Assembly (NCBI GenBank): GCA_022843465.1
Contig: JALHNO010000010.1
Span: forward strand, 83,771-147,770
Length of the DNA: 64,000 nucleotides
Source of the DNA: Pseudomonadota bacterium
GTDB lineage: Bacteria; Pseudomonadota; Gammaproteobacteria; Xanthomonadales; Ahniellaceae
Direction: 5' to 3'
Position 1 is the first letter of the stretch; the number at the start of each line of letters is the position of its first letter. The notes below the pieces were generated by a model that was not told where the DNA came from, did not search any database, and worked only from the letters and a program-made list of their open reading frames with translations. Both the position numbers and the translations under genes were made by a program. Shown piece after piece: positions 27,409 to 35,037 of the stretch.

Positions 27409-28140
27409 AGCTTTCGCTCGCTTACGCGAGCGAGTCACTTTCTCTTGCGTGGCCAAGAGAAAGTAACCAAAGAGAAGGCCACCCCACGCTGGTTTCGTTC
27501 CCCATCGCGCTTCGCAAACCATCCCTGGTGGACGGCGCCCGGCCCGGCATCCCTGCCGGGCGTTCGACACCATTCGACATGCGATTCAACGCATGTCGAA
27601 AGCATGGTGTCTCACCCCTCCAGGTACGTGCTCGGCGGCCGCGGTCGACGATTGCACATCCCTGTGCAAGCGTCGCCTGAGCGACATCCTGTCGCTCACC
27701 CTTCGGGCTCACCGTCCACCGATCACCGGCGCAGAGGGGCCCCATTGAAGAGCGCGCGCTTCCTGCGCGCAGAAGCCAGAGCCAGAGCCAAAGCCAAAGC
27801 CAAAGCCAAAGCCAAAGCCAAAGCCAAAGCCAAAGCCAAAGCCGAGATCCCGGCGGCCTTGCTCCGATCCTGAGCTTCTGCGCGCCGGGAGCGCGCTTCT
27901 TTTCCCAAGGGGCCCCTCAGCGCCGGTGATCGGTGGTCGCGATCAGCACGCAGTGTGGCCGCATGGATGCGGCCAGTCGGCGATCGCACAAGGATGTGCG
28001 CCCGCCGACCAGCGAGCACCGAGCACGTACCTGGAGGGCAGGATGCCCGGAAGGCGGCGCTGTGGGGTGGCCTTCTCTTTGGTTACTTTCTCTTGGCCAC
28101 GCAAGAGAAAGTGACTCGCTCGCGTAAGCGAGTGAAAGCT
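27409..28140. repeat. Long inverted repeat: 67-bp perfect arms at the core of the island
   Basis: Positions 27421-27487 and 28062-28128 are exact reverse complements. The match extends outwards to 27409 and 28140 with a single G/T mismatch. Each arm has its own hairpin ACTTTCTCTTG-cgtggc-CAAGAGAAAGT. A second inverted pair lies inside, at about 27710-27773 and 27873-27935 (CCGATCACCGGCGC and its complement, CAGAAG and its complement). The space between the arms includes the ACATGCG/CGCATGT hairpin also present in the array at position 1. Confidence 0.93.
27775..27840. repeat. Hexanucleotide microsatellite (GCCAAA)9
   Basis: Two GCCAGA units are followed by nine perfect GCCAAA units (27787-27840), close to the axis of the surrounding palindrome. 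In one frame it would encode an Ala-Lys repeat, but no gene is supported. Long perfect runs of this type are prone to slippage. Confidence 0.95.
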
Positions 28141-29020
28141 CTGTGTCGGCGCGCAGCGACGGCGCATGCGAAGCATGCTGGCCCTGGATCCTCGTGACGA
28201 GTTCGACGAGTTCGAAGAGTACCGAGCTCCGACAATTGATGCGCTTCGGCCTGCGGCCTCAGCACATCCTACGGTTCAATCGTAGAACAGACGGCATCGC
28301 AACGTCGCCCTCATCCCCGGCCCTTCTCCCGCAAGCGGGCGAAGGGGGCAAAGCGTAAGCGAGTGAAAGCTCTGTGTCGGCGCGCAGCGATGACGCTTGC
28401 GGAGCAAGCTGGCTCTGGATCTTTGTGACGAGTTCGATAGGTTCGACAGATATCGAATCTGCTTGAACTGATGCGCTTCGGCCTGCGGCCTCAGCGCATC
28501 CGACCGTCCCCGCGACAATCCTGCATCATCGCCTGTTTGCCCTCACCCTCACCCTCTCCCGCAAGCGGGCGAAGGGGGCTAAGCGCAAGCGAGTGAAAGC
28601 TCTTTGGCATCGCGCAGCGATGACGCTTGCGGAGCAAGCTGGCTCTGGATCTTCGTGACCAGTTCGACAAGTTCGACGAGTTCGAACAGTACCGATCTTC
28701 CGCCAATTGATGCGCTTCGGCCTGCGGCCTCAGCACATCCTACGGTTCAATCGTAGAGCAGACGGCATCGCAACGTCGCCCTCATCCCCGGCCCTTCTCC
28801 CGCAAGCGGGCGAAGGGGGCAAAGCGCAAGCGAGTGAAAGCTCTTTGGCATCGCGCAGCGATGACGCATGCGGAGCATGCTGGCCCTGGATCCTCGTGAC
28901 GAGTTCGACGAGTTCGAAGAGTACCGAGCTCCGACAATTGATGCGCTTCGGCCTGCGGCCTCAGCACATCCTACGATTCCGGCGTTGATCGAGCGGAATC
29001 GTGGGTTTCCCTCACCCTGT

Positions 29021-29102
29021 CCCTCTCCCGCCAAGCGGGAGAGGGGATCAAGGCACTTCGCAGATTTCCCTCAGTAGCCCGCTCCCGCCAAGCGGGAGCG
29101 GG
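29021..29102. repeat. Two covarying 11-bp hairpins downstream of the thioesterase
   Basis: CCCTCTCCCGC-caa-GCGGGAGAGGG (29021-29045) and CCCGCTCCCGC-caa-GCGGGAGCGGG (29078-29102) are both perfect. They differ by one base pair, T:A against G:C, which keeps the pairing. They lie beyond the stop of the minus-strand thioesterase and may act in termination or mRNA 3' protection, though no T-run follows. Confidence 0.75.
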
Positions 29103-29145
29103 GGCCAAGAGGCTCAGCGGGACGCGGGAGAGGGGATCAAGCGGA

Positions 29146-29631
29146 TCAGGCTTGGGCGGCGAGAAAGCGCTTGCGTTCGGCCTCGATCTCGCGGCGCATG
29201 GCCATGATGCGGCGGGCGTAGTCGGACAGGGCGATTTCCTCGGGCGTATCGGCGACGAAGGCGGGTACGGCCACCGGTTGCCGGGCATCGTCTACCGCGA
29301 CGAAGACCATCAGGCAATGGGTCGTGCGCTCTGCCTGCTCGGCTGTGGTGTCGCGCGCCGAGACATTGACCGCCACATGCATGCTGGTGGTTCCGGTGTG
29401 GACGATTTCGGCGTGCACTTCGACCAGTTGGCCGATATGGATCGGTCGCTCGAACTGGATGCCGCCGACATAGACGGTGACGCAGTAGCGCCCGGCCCAG
29501 CCTGCGGCGCAGGCGTAGCCGGCCTGATCGATCCACTTCATGACCGCGCCGCCATGCACCTTGCCGCCGAAATTGACATCGGTGGGTTCGGCGAGGAAGC
29601 GGAAGGTGATTTCACGCTGGATGCCGGCCAT
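29146..29631 (-). CDS. Acyl-CoA thioesterase, hotdog fold (YciA/BACH-like)
   Basis: This 161-residue protein starts at the ATG at 29631 (MAGIQREITFRFLAEP), behind an AGGGAG; the longer frame upstream overlaps the divergent GFA gene. The hotdog core is clear: FGGKVHGGAVMKWIDQAGYACAAGWAG with the catalytic region after the HGG, and the second strand set around GQLVEVHAEIVHTGTTSM. Enzymes of this type hydrolyse short to long acyl-CoA esters in the cytosol. The tail is a charged helix (RIMAMRREIEAERKRFLAAQA without a known role). Confidence 0.9.
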   Translation of the reverse strand: MAGIQREITFRFLAEPTDVNFGGKVHGGAVMKWIDQAGYACAAGWAGRYCVTVYVGGIQFERPIHIGQLVEVHAEIVHTGTTSMHVAVNVSARDTTAEQAERTTHCLMVFVAVDDARQPVAVPAFVADTPEEIALSDYARRIMAMRREIEAERKRFLAAQA

Positions 29632-29723
29632 CGGCTTGCTCCCTGGGGGAATCACGGCGGGCTTGCCGAGATCAGTGGGTGAGATTACCGTCTGACCATC
29701 GGCTTGCGCGAACAGGAGGCGGT

Positions 29724-30128
29724 TTGGATACAGAGATTGCCGGATCCTGCCTCTGTGGTGCGCTGCGGTTCTCCATCGCAATGCCGAGCCTCTGGTGCGC
29801 GCATTGTCACTGCAGCATGTGCCAGCGCGCCCATGGCAGCGCCTTCGTGACCTGGGTGGGCGTGCCGGCCGGGAACTTTCGCCTGATCGCGGATGCGTCG
29901 CTGACCTGGTTCAATTCCTCGCCAGGCGCCGAGCGCGGATTCTGCCGGGATTGCGGCTCCAGTCTGTTTTTTCGCTCCGAGCGTTGGCCCGGTGAGATCC
30001 ATGTGACCCTGGCCAATCTGCAGGCGCCGATCGATCGCGCCCCGCAGGCGCATGTCTTTCATGACAGTCACGTCGCCTGGGTCGAGCTTGGCGACGCGCT
30101 GCCCCGCAAGCCGGTACCCGAAGGTTGA
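29724..30128 (+). CDS. GFA family zinc-binding protein
   Basis: This 134-residue protein belongs to the glutathione-dependent formaldehyde-activating fold family (Mss4-like). Zinc ligands are visible: SCLCGAL near the start, HCHCSMCQRAHGS and GFCRDCGSSLFF. A TTG at 29724 preceded by AGGAGG four bases upstream is the most likely start. A GTG at 29679 would add 15 residues and run into the divergent thioesterase leader. The family members' activity is mostly unproven, so only the fold is assigned. Confidence 0.85.
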   Translation: MDTEIAGSCLCGALRFSIAMPSLWCAHCHCSMCQRAHGSAFVTWVGVPAGNFRLIADASLTWFNSSPGAERGFCRDCGSSLFFRSERWPGEIHVTLANLQAPIDRAPQAHVFHDSHVAWVELGDALPRKPVPEG

Positions 30129-30205
30129 GACCGGCTCGACAGCGCACGCGGCGGCATTGCCGGTCATAATCGGCGCTTCCGGGAACGCAGGCCAAAGACG
30201 AAAGC

Positions 30206-31426
30206 ATGGGCGCATTTGCCTACCAGGCACTGGATGCAGCGGGCCGTACCCAGACGGGTGTGGTGCAGGCCGATACCGTCCGGGCCGCCCGTGGCCTGCT
30301 GCGCGACAAGGGGCTCAGCCCCTTGTCGGTGTCCCCTGCGGGTGATGTGGCGAGCGCCGGTCGTCTCGCCGGCCTCGGCAGCCGCGGCCTGTCGTCCACC
30401 CACCTGGTGGTCCTGACGCAACAGCTCGCGGTGCTGATCCGTGCCGGTCTGCCGATCGACGAGGCGCTGGCGGCGCTGGCGGATGAAGCCAGCGATCAGC
30501 GTCTGCGCGCCGTGGTGGCGGCGCTGCGCTCGCGGGTGATGGAGGGCAGCACCCTGGCCGCGAGCATGGCCGAATTTCCGGACAGCTTTCCCGAGATTGT
30601 CTGCGCCACCGTGCAGGCGGGCGAGCAGAGCGGGGCGCTCGACGAGGCGCTCGACCGCCTGGCCGACTACGCCGAGACCCGCGACAGTCTCAACCGCGAA
30701 CTGGTGTCGGCCTTTGCCTACCCGGTATTGCTCCTGCTGGTCGCCTTCGCCGTGGTCGCCGGACTGATGAGCAGTGTGGTGCCCAGGGTGGTTGATGTGT
30801 TCAGCAATCTGGGTGGCCAGCTGCCCCTGCTGACGCGTGCGCTGATCGCGATCAGCGGGTTCTTGTCGAAGTTCGGCTGGCTGCTGGCATTGATGCTGAT
30901 CGCCGCCATTGTGATCTGGCGGCTGCTGATGCGCCGGACCGAGCTGCGCCATCGCATGGACGCCTTCTGGCTGCGGTTGCCCCTGCTCGGGCGCGTGCTG
31001 CGCGCCTCCGAAACGGCACGGGTTACGCGCACCCTGGCGGTACTCACCGGCGCCGGCGTGCCGGTGCTGGAGGCGCTCCGGTTGGCCGCGCAGACCTTGC
31101 GTCGGTTGCCGCTGCAGCAGGCGATGCGGCGTGCCGCCCAGCGTGTCCGCGAGGGCACCGCGATCGCGCGCGCGCTCAGCGAGTCGCAGGCATTTCCACC
31201 AGTCGCGCTGCGGCTGATCTCGAGCGGTGAGCGCAGCGGCAGGCTGGCCGAGATGTTCGATGCGGCCGCGACCCAGCAGGCCCGCGAAGTGAAGTCCGCG
31301 CTCGACCTGCTGCGCGCGGTGCTGGCGCCGATGGTGATTCTCTTCGTCGGAGCCCTGGTACTGGCGATTGTTCTTGCGATTCTGCTGCCGATCTTCGAGC
31401 TCAATACCCTGATCGGCGCGCCATGA
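30206..31426 (+). CDS. gspF: Type II secretion inner membrane platform protein GspF
   Basis: This 406-residue protein begins MGAFAYQALDAAGRTQTGVV, the typical GspF N-terminus. It has two T2SSF domains (about 70-190 and 270-395, with the repeated pattern IRAGLPIDEALAALADE and LTGAGVPVLEALRLAAQ). Membrane segments are at about 170-195, 222-241 and 376-400. GspF is the polytopic platform component that works with GspE, L and M in secretion through the outer membrane. No other T2SS gene is adjacent, which is unusual because gspF normally lies in a long gsp operon. The stop overlaps the ftsE start by 4 bp (ATGA). Confidence 0.92.
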   Translation: MGAFAYQALDAAGRTQTGVVQADTVRAARGLLRDKGLSPLSVSPAGDVASAGRLAGLGSRGLSSTHLVVLTQQLAVLIRAGLPIDEALAALADEASDQRLRAVVAALRSRVMEGSTLAASMAEFPDSFPEIVCATVQAGEQSGALDEALDRLADYAETRDSLNRELVSAFAYPVLLLLVAFAVVAGLMSSVVPRVVDVFSNLGGQLPLLTRALIAISGFLSKFGWLLALMLIAAIVIWRLLMRRTELRHRMDAFWLRLPLLGRVLRASETARVTRTLAVLTGAGVPVLEALRLAAQTLRRLPLQQAMRRAAQRVREGTAIARALSESQAFPPVALRLISSGERSGRLAEMFDAAATQQAREVKSALDLLRAVLAPMVILFVGALVLAIVLAILLPIFELNTLIGAP

Positions 31427-32100
31427 TTCAATTCGACAAGGTCAGCAAGCGCTACCCGAACGGACACGAGGGACTCAGCCAGCTGAGTTTCGAAGTGGCC
31501 CGCGGCGAGATGGTCTTCGTCACCGGGCACAGCGGGGCCGGCAAGAGTACCCTGATCAAATTGCTCGCCGTGCTCGAGACGCCGACCCGCGGTGAACTCA
31601 AGGTAGCGGGCACGGCGCTTGCCCGTGCCGGTGCGCGCACGATTGCCCGTCACCGGCAGCGTCTCGGCGTTGTCTTCCAGGACTATCGCCTGCTGCGCGA
31701 CCGCTCGATCTTCGACAACGTGGCACTGCCGCTGACCATCGGCGGCCATGCCCGCGAGGAGATCGGTCGCCGCGTCCGTGCGGCCCTGCATCAGGTCGGT
31801 CTGCAGGGGCGTGAGCAGCACTATCCGGAGACCCTCTCGGGGGGCGAACAGCAGCGTGTCGGCATCGCGCGCGCTGTCGTGCATCGACCGGACCTGATCG
31901 TCGCCGACGAGCCGACCGGCAATCTCGATCCGCAACTCGCCACCGAGATCATGCAGCTGTTCGTCAATCTCGCCCAGACCGGCACCACGGTTTTGGTCGC
32001 CAGCCATGACCTGCACCTGATCCAGCGCATGAAGCGGCGCGTCCTGGTGCTCGATCGCGGCATCCTGATCGACGACTACCGCCCGGGGGCAAGCGCATGA
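31423..32100 (+). CDS. ftsE: Cell division ATP-binding protein FtsE
   Basis: This 225-residue ABC ATPase has Walker A GHSGAGKST at 35-43, the signature LSGGEQQRVGIARA and Walker B LIVADEPTGNLD, with the switch His in LVASHD. FtsE with FtsX recruits and activates peptidoglycan hydrolases through EnvC-type partners at the septum. It overlaps gspF upstream and ftsX downstream by 4 bp each, so the three are translationally coupled. Length matches the family. Confidence 0.96.
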   Translation: MIQFDKVSKRYPNGHEGLSQLSFEVARGEMVFVTGHSGAGKSTLIKLLAVLETPTRGELKVAGTALARAGARTIARHRQRLGVVFQDYRLLRDRSIFDNVALPLTIGGHAREEIGRRVRAALHQVGLQGREQHYPETLSGGEQQRVGIARAVVHRPDLIVADEPTGNLDPQLATEIMQLFVNLAQTGTTVLVASHDLHLIQRMKRRVLVLDRGILIDDYRPGASA

Positions 32101-33101
32101 ACCGGCGGGTACAGCCGGCCCCTTCCGCTGCGGCCTCAGCGCCGCAAGCCGCCGGCGGCGCCGGCTCCGCCGCACGCAATGCGCGCCCCGGCTTTGGCCC
32201 GCGGCAATGGCTGCTGCATCATCGTCATGGCGCGGCCGACGCCCTGATCCGGCTCTGGCGCCAGCCGATGGCCGCGCTGATGACGCTGGCGCTGGGTGGC
32301 CTGGCGTTGGCCCTGCCGCTGATGCTGGCGACCGTGTCAAACAATCTGCAGACCCTGATGCAGGGCCTGCGCAGCAGCGGCCAGATTGCGGTGTTTCTCG
32401 ATCCCGGACTCGATGCCGCCAGCGCAGACCAGGTCGCTGCCAGGGTGCGCAAGCTGGCCGGGGTGGCTGCCGTCGAGGTCCGCACACCGGCCCAAGGTCT
32501 GCAGGAGCTTCGCGATGCTGCCGGCTTTGCCGAGGCCATCGCGGCGATCGATGGCAATCCCTTGCCTTATCTCCTGCTGGTGCAGGCCAGTCCCGCGACC
32601 TTGCCGGACCAGCTGGCTGTCGACCTGATCGCGCTGGCCGAGGTGGATCAGGTGCAACACGACCAGCAATGGCGGCAGCGGCTGGATCGTGTGCTGGAAT
32701 TGCTGCGCCGGCTGGCAGCCGCGAGTCTGCTGCTGTTCGGTGTCGCCGCCCTGCTGGTCATTTCCAACAGTGTCCGCCTCGAAGTGGCCGCGCGCCGCGA
32801 GGAAATCGGCATCGTCAAACTGCTCGGCGCCAGCGATGCCTTCGTCAGACGCCCGTTCCTATGGTGCGGTTTCTGGCTGGGCGGGCTGAGTGCGCTCATC
32901 GCGGTCGCGCTATCGCTGGCTGCGCGGGCCTGGTTTTCGGAGCCGGCACGCGCACTCGCCCAGAGCTACGGTTCGAGCTTTGATCTGCAGGGTCCGGGTA
33001 CCGTGCTGGTGTTGACAACGCTGGCCGGTGGAGTTCTGCTAGGCTGCGCCGGCGCTTATATAGCAACCACTTTTCAGCTGATCTCCGACCGGGCTTCCTG
33101 A
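32097..33101 (+). CDS. ftsX: Cell division protein FtsX
   Basis: This 334-residue membrane subunit has an Arg/Pro/Ala-rich cytosolic leader of about 45 residues and a first membrane helix MAALMTLALGGLALALPLML. A periplasmic domain of about 100 residues follows (QIAVFLDPGLDAASADQVAA). Three C-terminal helices follow, with the conserved FtsX motif RREEIGIVKLLGASDAFVRRPF. It pairs with FtsE, whose gene overlaps it by 4 bp. The next gene starts 7 bp downstream. Confidence 0.95.
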   Translation: MNRRVQPAPSAAASAPQAAGGAGSAARNARPGFGPRQWLLHHRHGAADALIRLWRQPMAALMTLALGGLALALPLMLATVSNNLQTLMQGLRSSGQIAVFLDPGLDAASADQVAARVRKLAGVAAVEVRTPAQGLQELRDAAGFAEAIAAIDGNPLPYLLLVQASPATLPDQLAVDLIALAEVDQVQHDQQWRQRLDRVLELLRRLAAASLLLFGVAALLVISNSVRLEVAARREEIGIVKLLGASDAFVRRPFLWCGFWLGGLSALIAVALSLAARAWFSEPARALAQSYGSSFDLQGPGTVLVLTTLAGGVLLGCAGAYIATTFQLISDRAS

Positions 33102-33108
33102 TTACGAC

Positions 33109-33954
33109 ATGACGGCTGTACTCACTTCCCATATTTCCAGTGACAACCCGCGCGTGCTGGTAGTCGATGGGTCGAAAGTAGCGCGCAGGATGATCGAGCA
33201 GGTGCTGAAGGCCGAGCTCCCGAATGCCACCCTGACCTCCTGCGAGACGGGTGCCGAAGCCAAGGCCGCGATGGAGACCGGGATTGTCGATCTGGTCACG
33301 ACCGCCCTGCATCTGCCGGACATGGATGGCCTGGAGCTGGCCCGGCACGTGCGCGAGCATTCGCCGCAGGCCTACATCCCGATCATCGTGGTCTCGGGTT
33401 CGGTCAATGAGCGACTGGAGAGCCGCGGCCTTTCCGATGACGTCACCGATTATTTCGACAAGTCGCTGGGATTCAATGCGCTTGCCACGTTCATTCGCGG
33501 CTATGTCAGCGAACAGGAGCGCGCGAGCGGTGCCGTGCTCTATGTCGAGGACAGTCGCGTGGTGGCGCTCGCCACCCGTCGCATGCTCGAGAAATACGGT
33601 CTCAGCGTCACCCATGTGACCAGTGTCGAGGACGCCTTCGCCCTGCTCGATACCGCCAAGGCGCAAGGCCTTGGTGCAGGCGCCGATATCATCCTGACCG
33701 ATGTCTATCTCAAGGGTGGCCTCACTGGCAAGGAACTGCTGGAAACCGTGCGCGGCCAGTACGGTTACAGCCGCGGCCAGTTGCCGATTCTGGTGATGAC
33801 CGCGGACGACAATCCGCGCAACCAGACCGCCCTGATCCGTGCCGGTGCCAACGATCTGGTCAACAAGCCGGTCGAGGAAAAGATCCTCATCACCAAGCTG
33901 ATGTTCCAGCTGCGTGTCTCCAAGCATGCGCGCGAGTTGCGCAACGCGCATTGA
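33109..33954 (+). CDS. Tandem receiver protein (REC-REC), first domain degenerate
   Basis: This 281-residue protein is made of two receiver domains and no output domain. The first (about 14-132) keeps D20 and K118 but has Gly at 21 and Ala66 where the phospho-Asp is expected (TTALHLPDMDG), so it cannot be phosphorylated normally. The second (about 142-270) is intact: E147-D148, D198 (LTDVYL), T231 and K253 (VNKPVEE). It begins 7 bp after ftsX and probably shares its transcript. Stand-alone receivers like this act through protein contacts or phosphorelays; the partner is unknown. Confidence 0.9.
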   Translation: MTAVLTSHISSDNPRVLVVDGSKVARRMIEQVLKAELPNATLTSCETGAEAKAAMETGIVDLVTTALHLPDMDGLELARHVREHSPQAYIPIIVVSGSVNERLESRGLSDDVTDYFDKSLGFNALATFIRGYVSEQERASGAVLYVEDSRVVALATRRMLEKYGLSVTHVTSVEDAFALLDTAKAQGLGAGADIILTDVYLKGGLTGKELLETVRGQYGYSRGQLPILVMTADDNPRNQTALIRAGANDLVNKPVEEKILITKLMFQLRVSKHARELRNAH

Positions 33955-34020
33955 TGCGGGCCTGCCGGGAACGAGGGTCCCGATGGTTCCGCGCGCAATG
34001 GCGGCAGCGGATTCTTGAGC

Positions 34021-34758
34021 ATGGACACTGACCGCATCCGTCTGCACGATTCCTGGAAGCAGCGACTTGCAGCCCAGTTTGCCTCCGAAGGCATGCAGCG
34101 GCTGCGTGCCTTCCTGCTGGCCGAGAAGGCTGCCGGCAAGCAGATCTTTCCGCCAGGCGCGCAGATCTTTGCCGCCCTCGACCGCACGCCGTTCGAAGCG
34201 GTCAAGGTGGTCATTCTGGGGCAGGATCCTTACCACGGGCCGGGTCAGGCACATGGTCTGTGCTTCTCGGTGCAGCCCGGAGTGGCTGCGCCGCCTTCAC
34301 TGCAGAATATCTTCGCCGAGATCGAACGCGACCTCGGCCATCCACGGCCGTGCCATGGCTGTCTGCTCAGCTGGGCCGATCAGGGCGTGTTGCTGCTCAA
34401 TGCCGTGCTCACTGTTGAAAGCGGGCGCGCGGGCGCGCATCAGGGCCGGGGCTGGGAGCCATTCACCGACGCGATCATCGATCTGCTCAATCGCGAGCGC
34501 GAGGGACTGGTCTTCCTGCTCTGGGGCAGTCATGCTCAGGCCAAGGGGCGGCTGATCGATGCGCGTCGCCACCATGTGCTGAAGGCGCCGCATCCGTCGC
34601 CGCTGTCGGCCTACCGGGGTTTCATCGGCTGCGGGCATTTTTCCGCGGCAAACCGCTTGCTGGAAGCGCGTGGTATCCCTGGCATCGACTGGCAGCTGCC
34701 GGCAACGATGACGCCCTCTGTACAGAAAGTTGACGATTTCGTCCCGGACCTGGGTTAG
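34021..34758 (+). CDS. ung: Uracil-DNA glycosylase
   Basis: This 245-residue base-excision enzyme removes uracil from DNA. The water-activating motif is [10 protein letters not shown] with catalytic Asp69, and the DNA-binding [18 protein letters not shown] holds the active His. [23 protein letters not shown] is the standard uracil-pocket region. The ATG at 34021 is used; an upstream TTG at 34015 is also in frame. Full length for family 1 enzymes. Confidence 0.96.
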   Translation: MDTDRIRLHDSWKQRLAAQFASEGMQRLRAFLLAEKAAGKQIFPPGAQIFAALDRTPFEAVKVVILGQDPYHGPGQAHGLCFSVQPGVAAPPSLQNIFAEIERDLGHPRPCHGCLLSWADQGVLLLNAVLTVESGRAGAHQGRGWEPFTDAIIDLLNREREGLVFLLWGSHAQAKGRLIDARRHHVLKAPHPSPLSAYRGFIGCGHFSAANRLLEARGIPGIDWQLPATMTPSVQKVDDFVPDLG

Positions 34759-34799
34759 ACTCCGCGCACCTTGTTGGAAGGCCATGCCGAATGCCTTCC

Positions 34800-34951
34800 C
34801 AGGGGGAGTAGCTCCCGATGCCTGCGGTCAGTCTGCAGCATCGATCACAGGGTCGTCAGTACGGGGTTTCTCGATACGAGGCACTCCCGGTCCTGTGGGC
34901 AATGAATCCTTCATTGCGGGCGAGACCCTGTCGCCGTGGGCGACGGTCTCG
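34800..34951 (+). promoter_or_regulatory. yybP-ykoY manganese riboswitch
   Basis: The leader of terC carries the two hallmark loops of this metal-sensing aptamer, GGGGAGTAGC (34803-34812) and GCGAGACC (34920-34927). They are joined by stem P1, CAGGG (34800-34804) with CCCTG (34926-34930). The internal part (GTCGTCAGTACG, GGGCAATGAATCCTTCATTGC) also looks like the family. The 3' strand of the aptamer can alternatively pair, since CGAGACC (34921-34927) is complementary to GGTCTCG (34945-34951). A terminator follows, so Mn binding probably decides readthrough into terC. Confidence 0.93.
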
Positions 34952-34966
34952 TTTGCGTTTTTCGAG

Positions 34967-34997
34967 GCCTGCCGCGTGCGACGTGGCGGGCTTTTTT
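34967..34997 (+). terminator. Expression-platform terminator of the terC riboswitch
   Basis: GCCTGCCGCG and CGTGGCGGGC pair around the loop TGCGA (with G-U pairs) and are followed by TTTTTT (34992-34997). It lies 16 bases after the riboswitch and 41 bases before the terC ATG, as expected for transcriptional control. Confidence 0.9.
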
Positions 34998-35037
34998 GTG
35001 CCCGCCGCGCCTCGGTTGTCCGCTCTGGGGATGTGCA

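Larger units (their letters stand above)
26790..28990. repeat. Non-coding island of about 240-bp repeats in a nested palindrome
   Basis: A repeat of about 232-241 bp occurs three times in one orientation on the left (GTGCCAAGGCCGCAGGCC or variant near 26820, 27061 and 27293). It occurs four times in the opposite orientation on the right (ends near 28265, 28501, 28741 and 28974). Each copy includes ACGAAGATCCAG, CATGCTCCGCATGCG-type palindromes, and a CTTCTCCCGCAAGCGGG hairpin. The centre (about 27420-28130) holds further inverted sequences and a microsatellite. Many overlapping ORFs appear, always the same few peptides in both strands, and none is a real gene. The island lies between the MHS transporter and a thioesterase gene. 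Confidence 0.93.

Noticed and set aside
26820-28990. Many overlapping ORFs of 60-270 codons on both strands
   Set aside because: They are the same few peptides read from repeated and inverted DNA, with no family likeness or ribosome sites.
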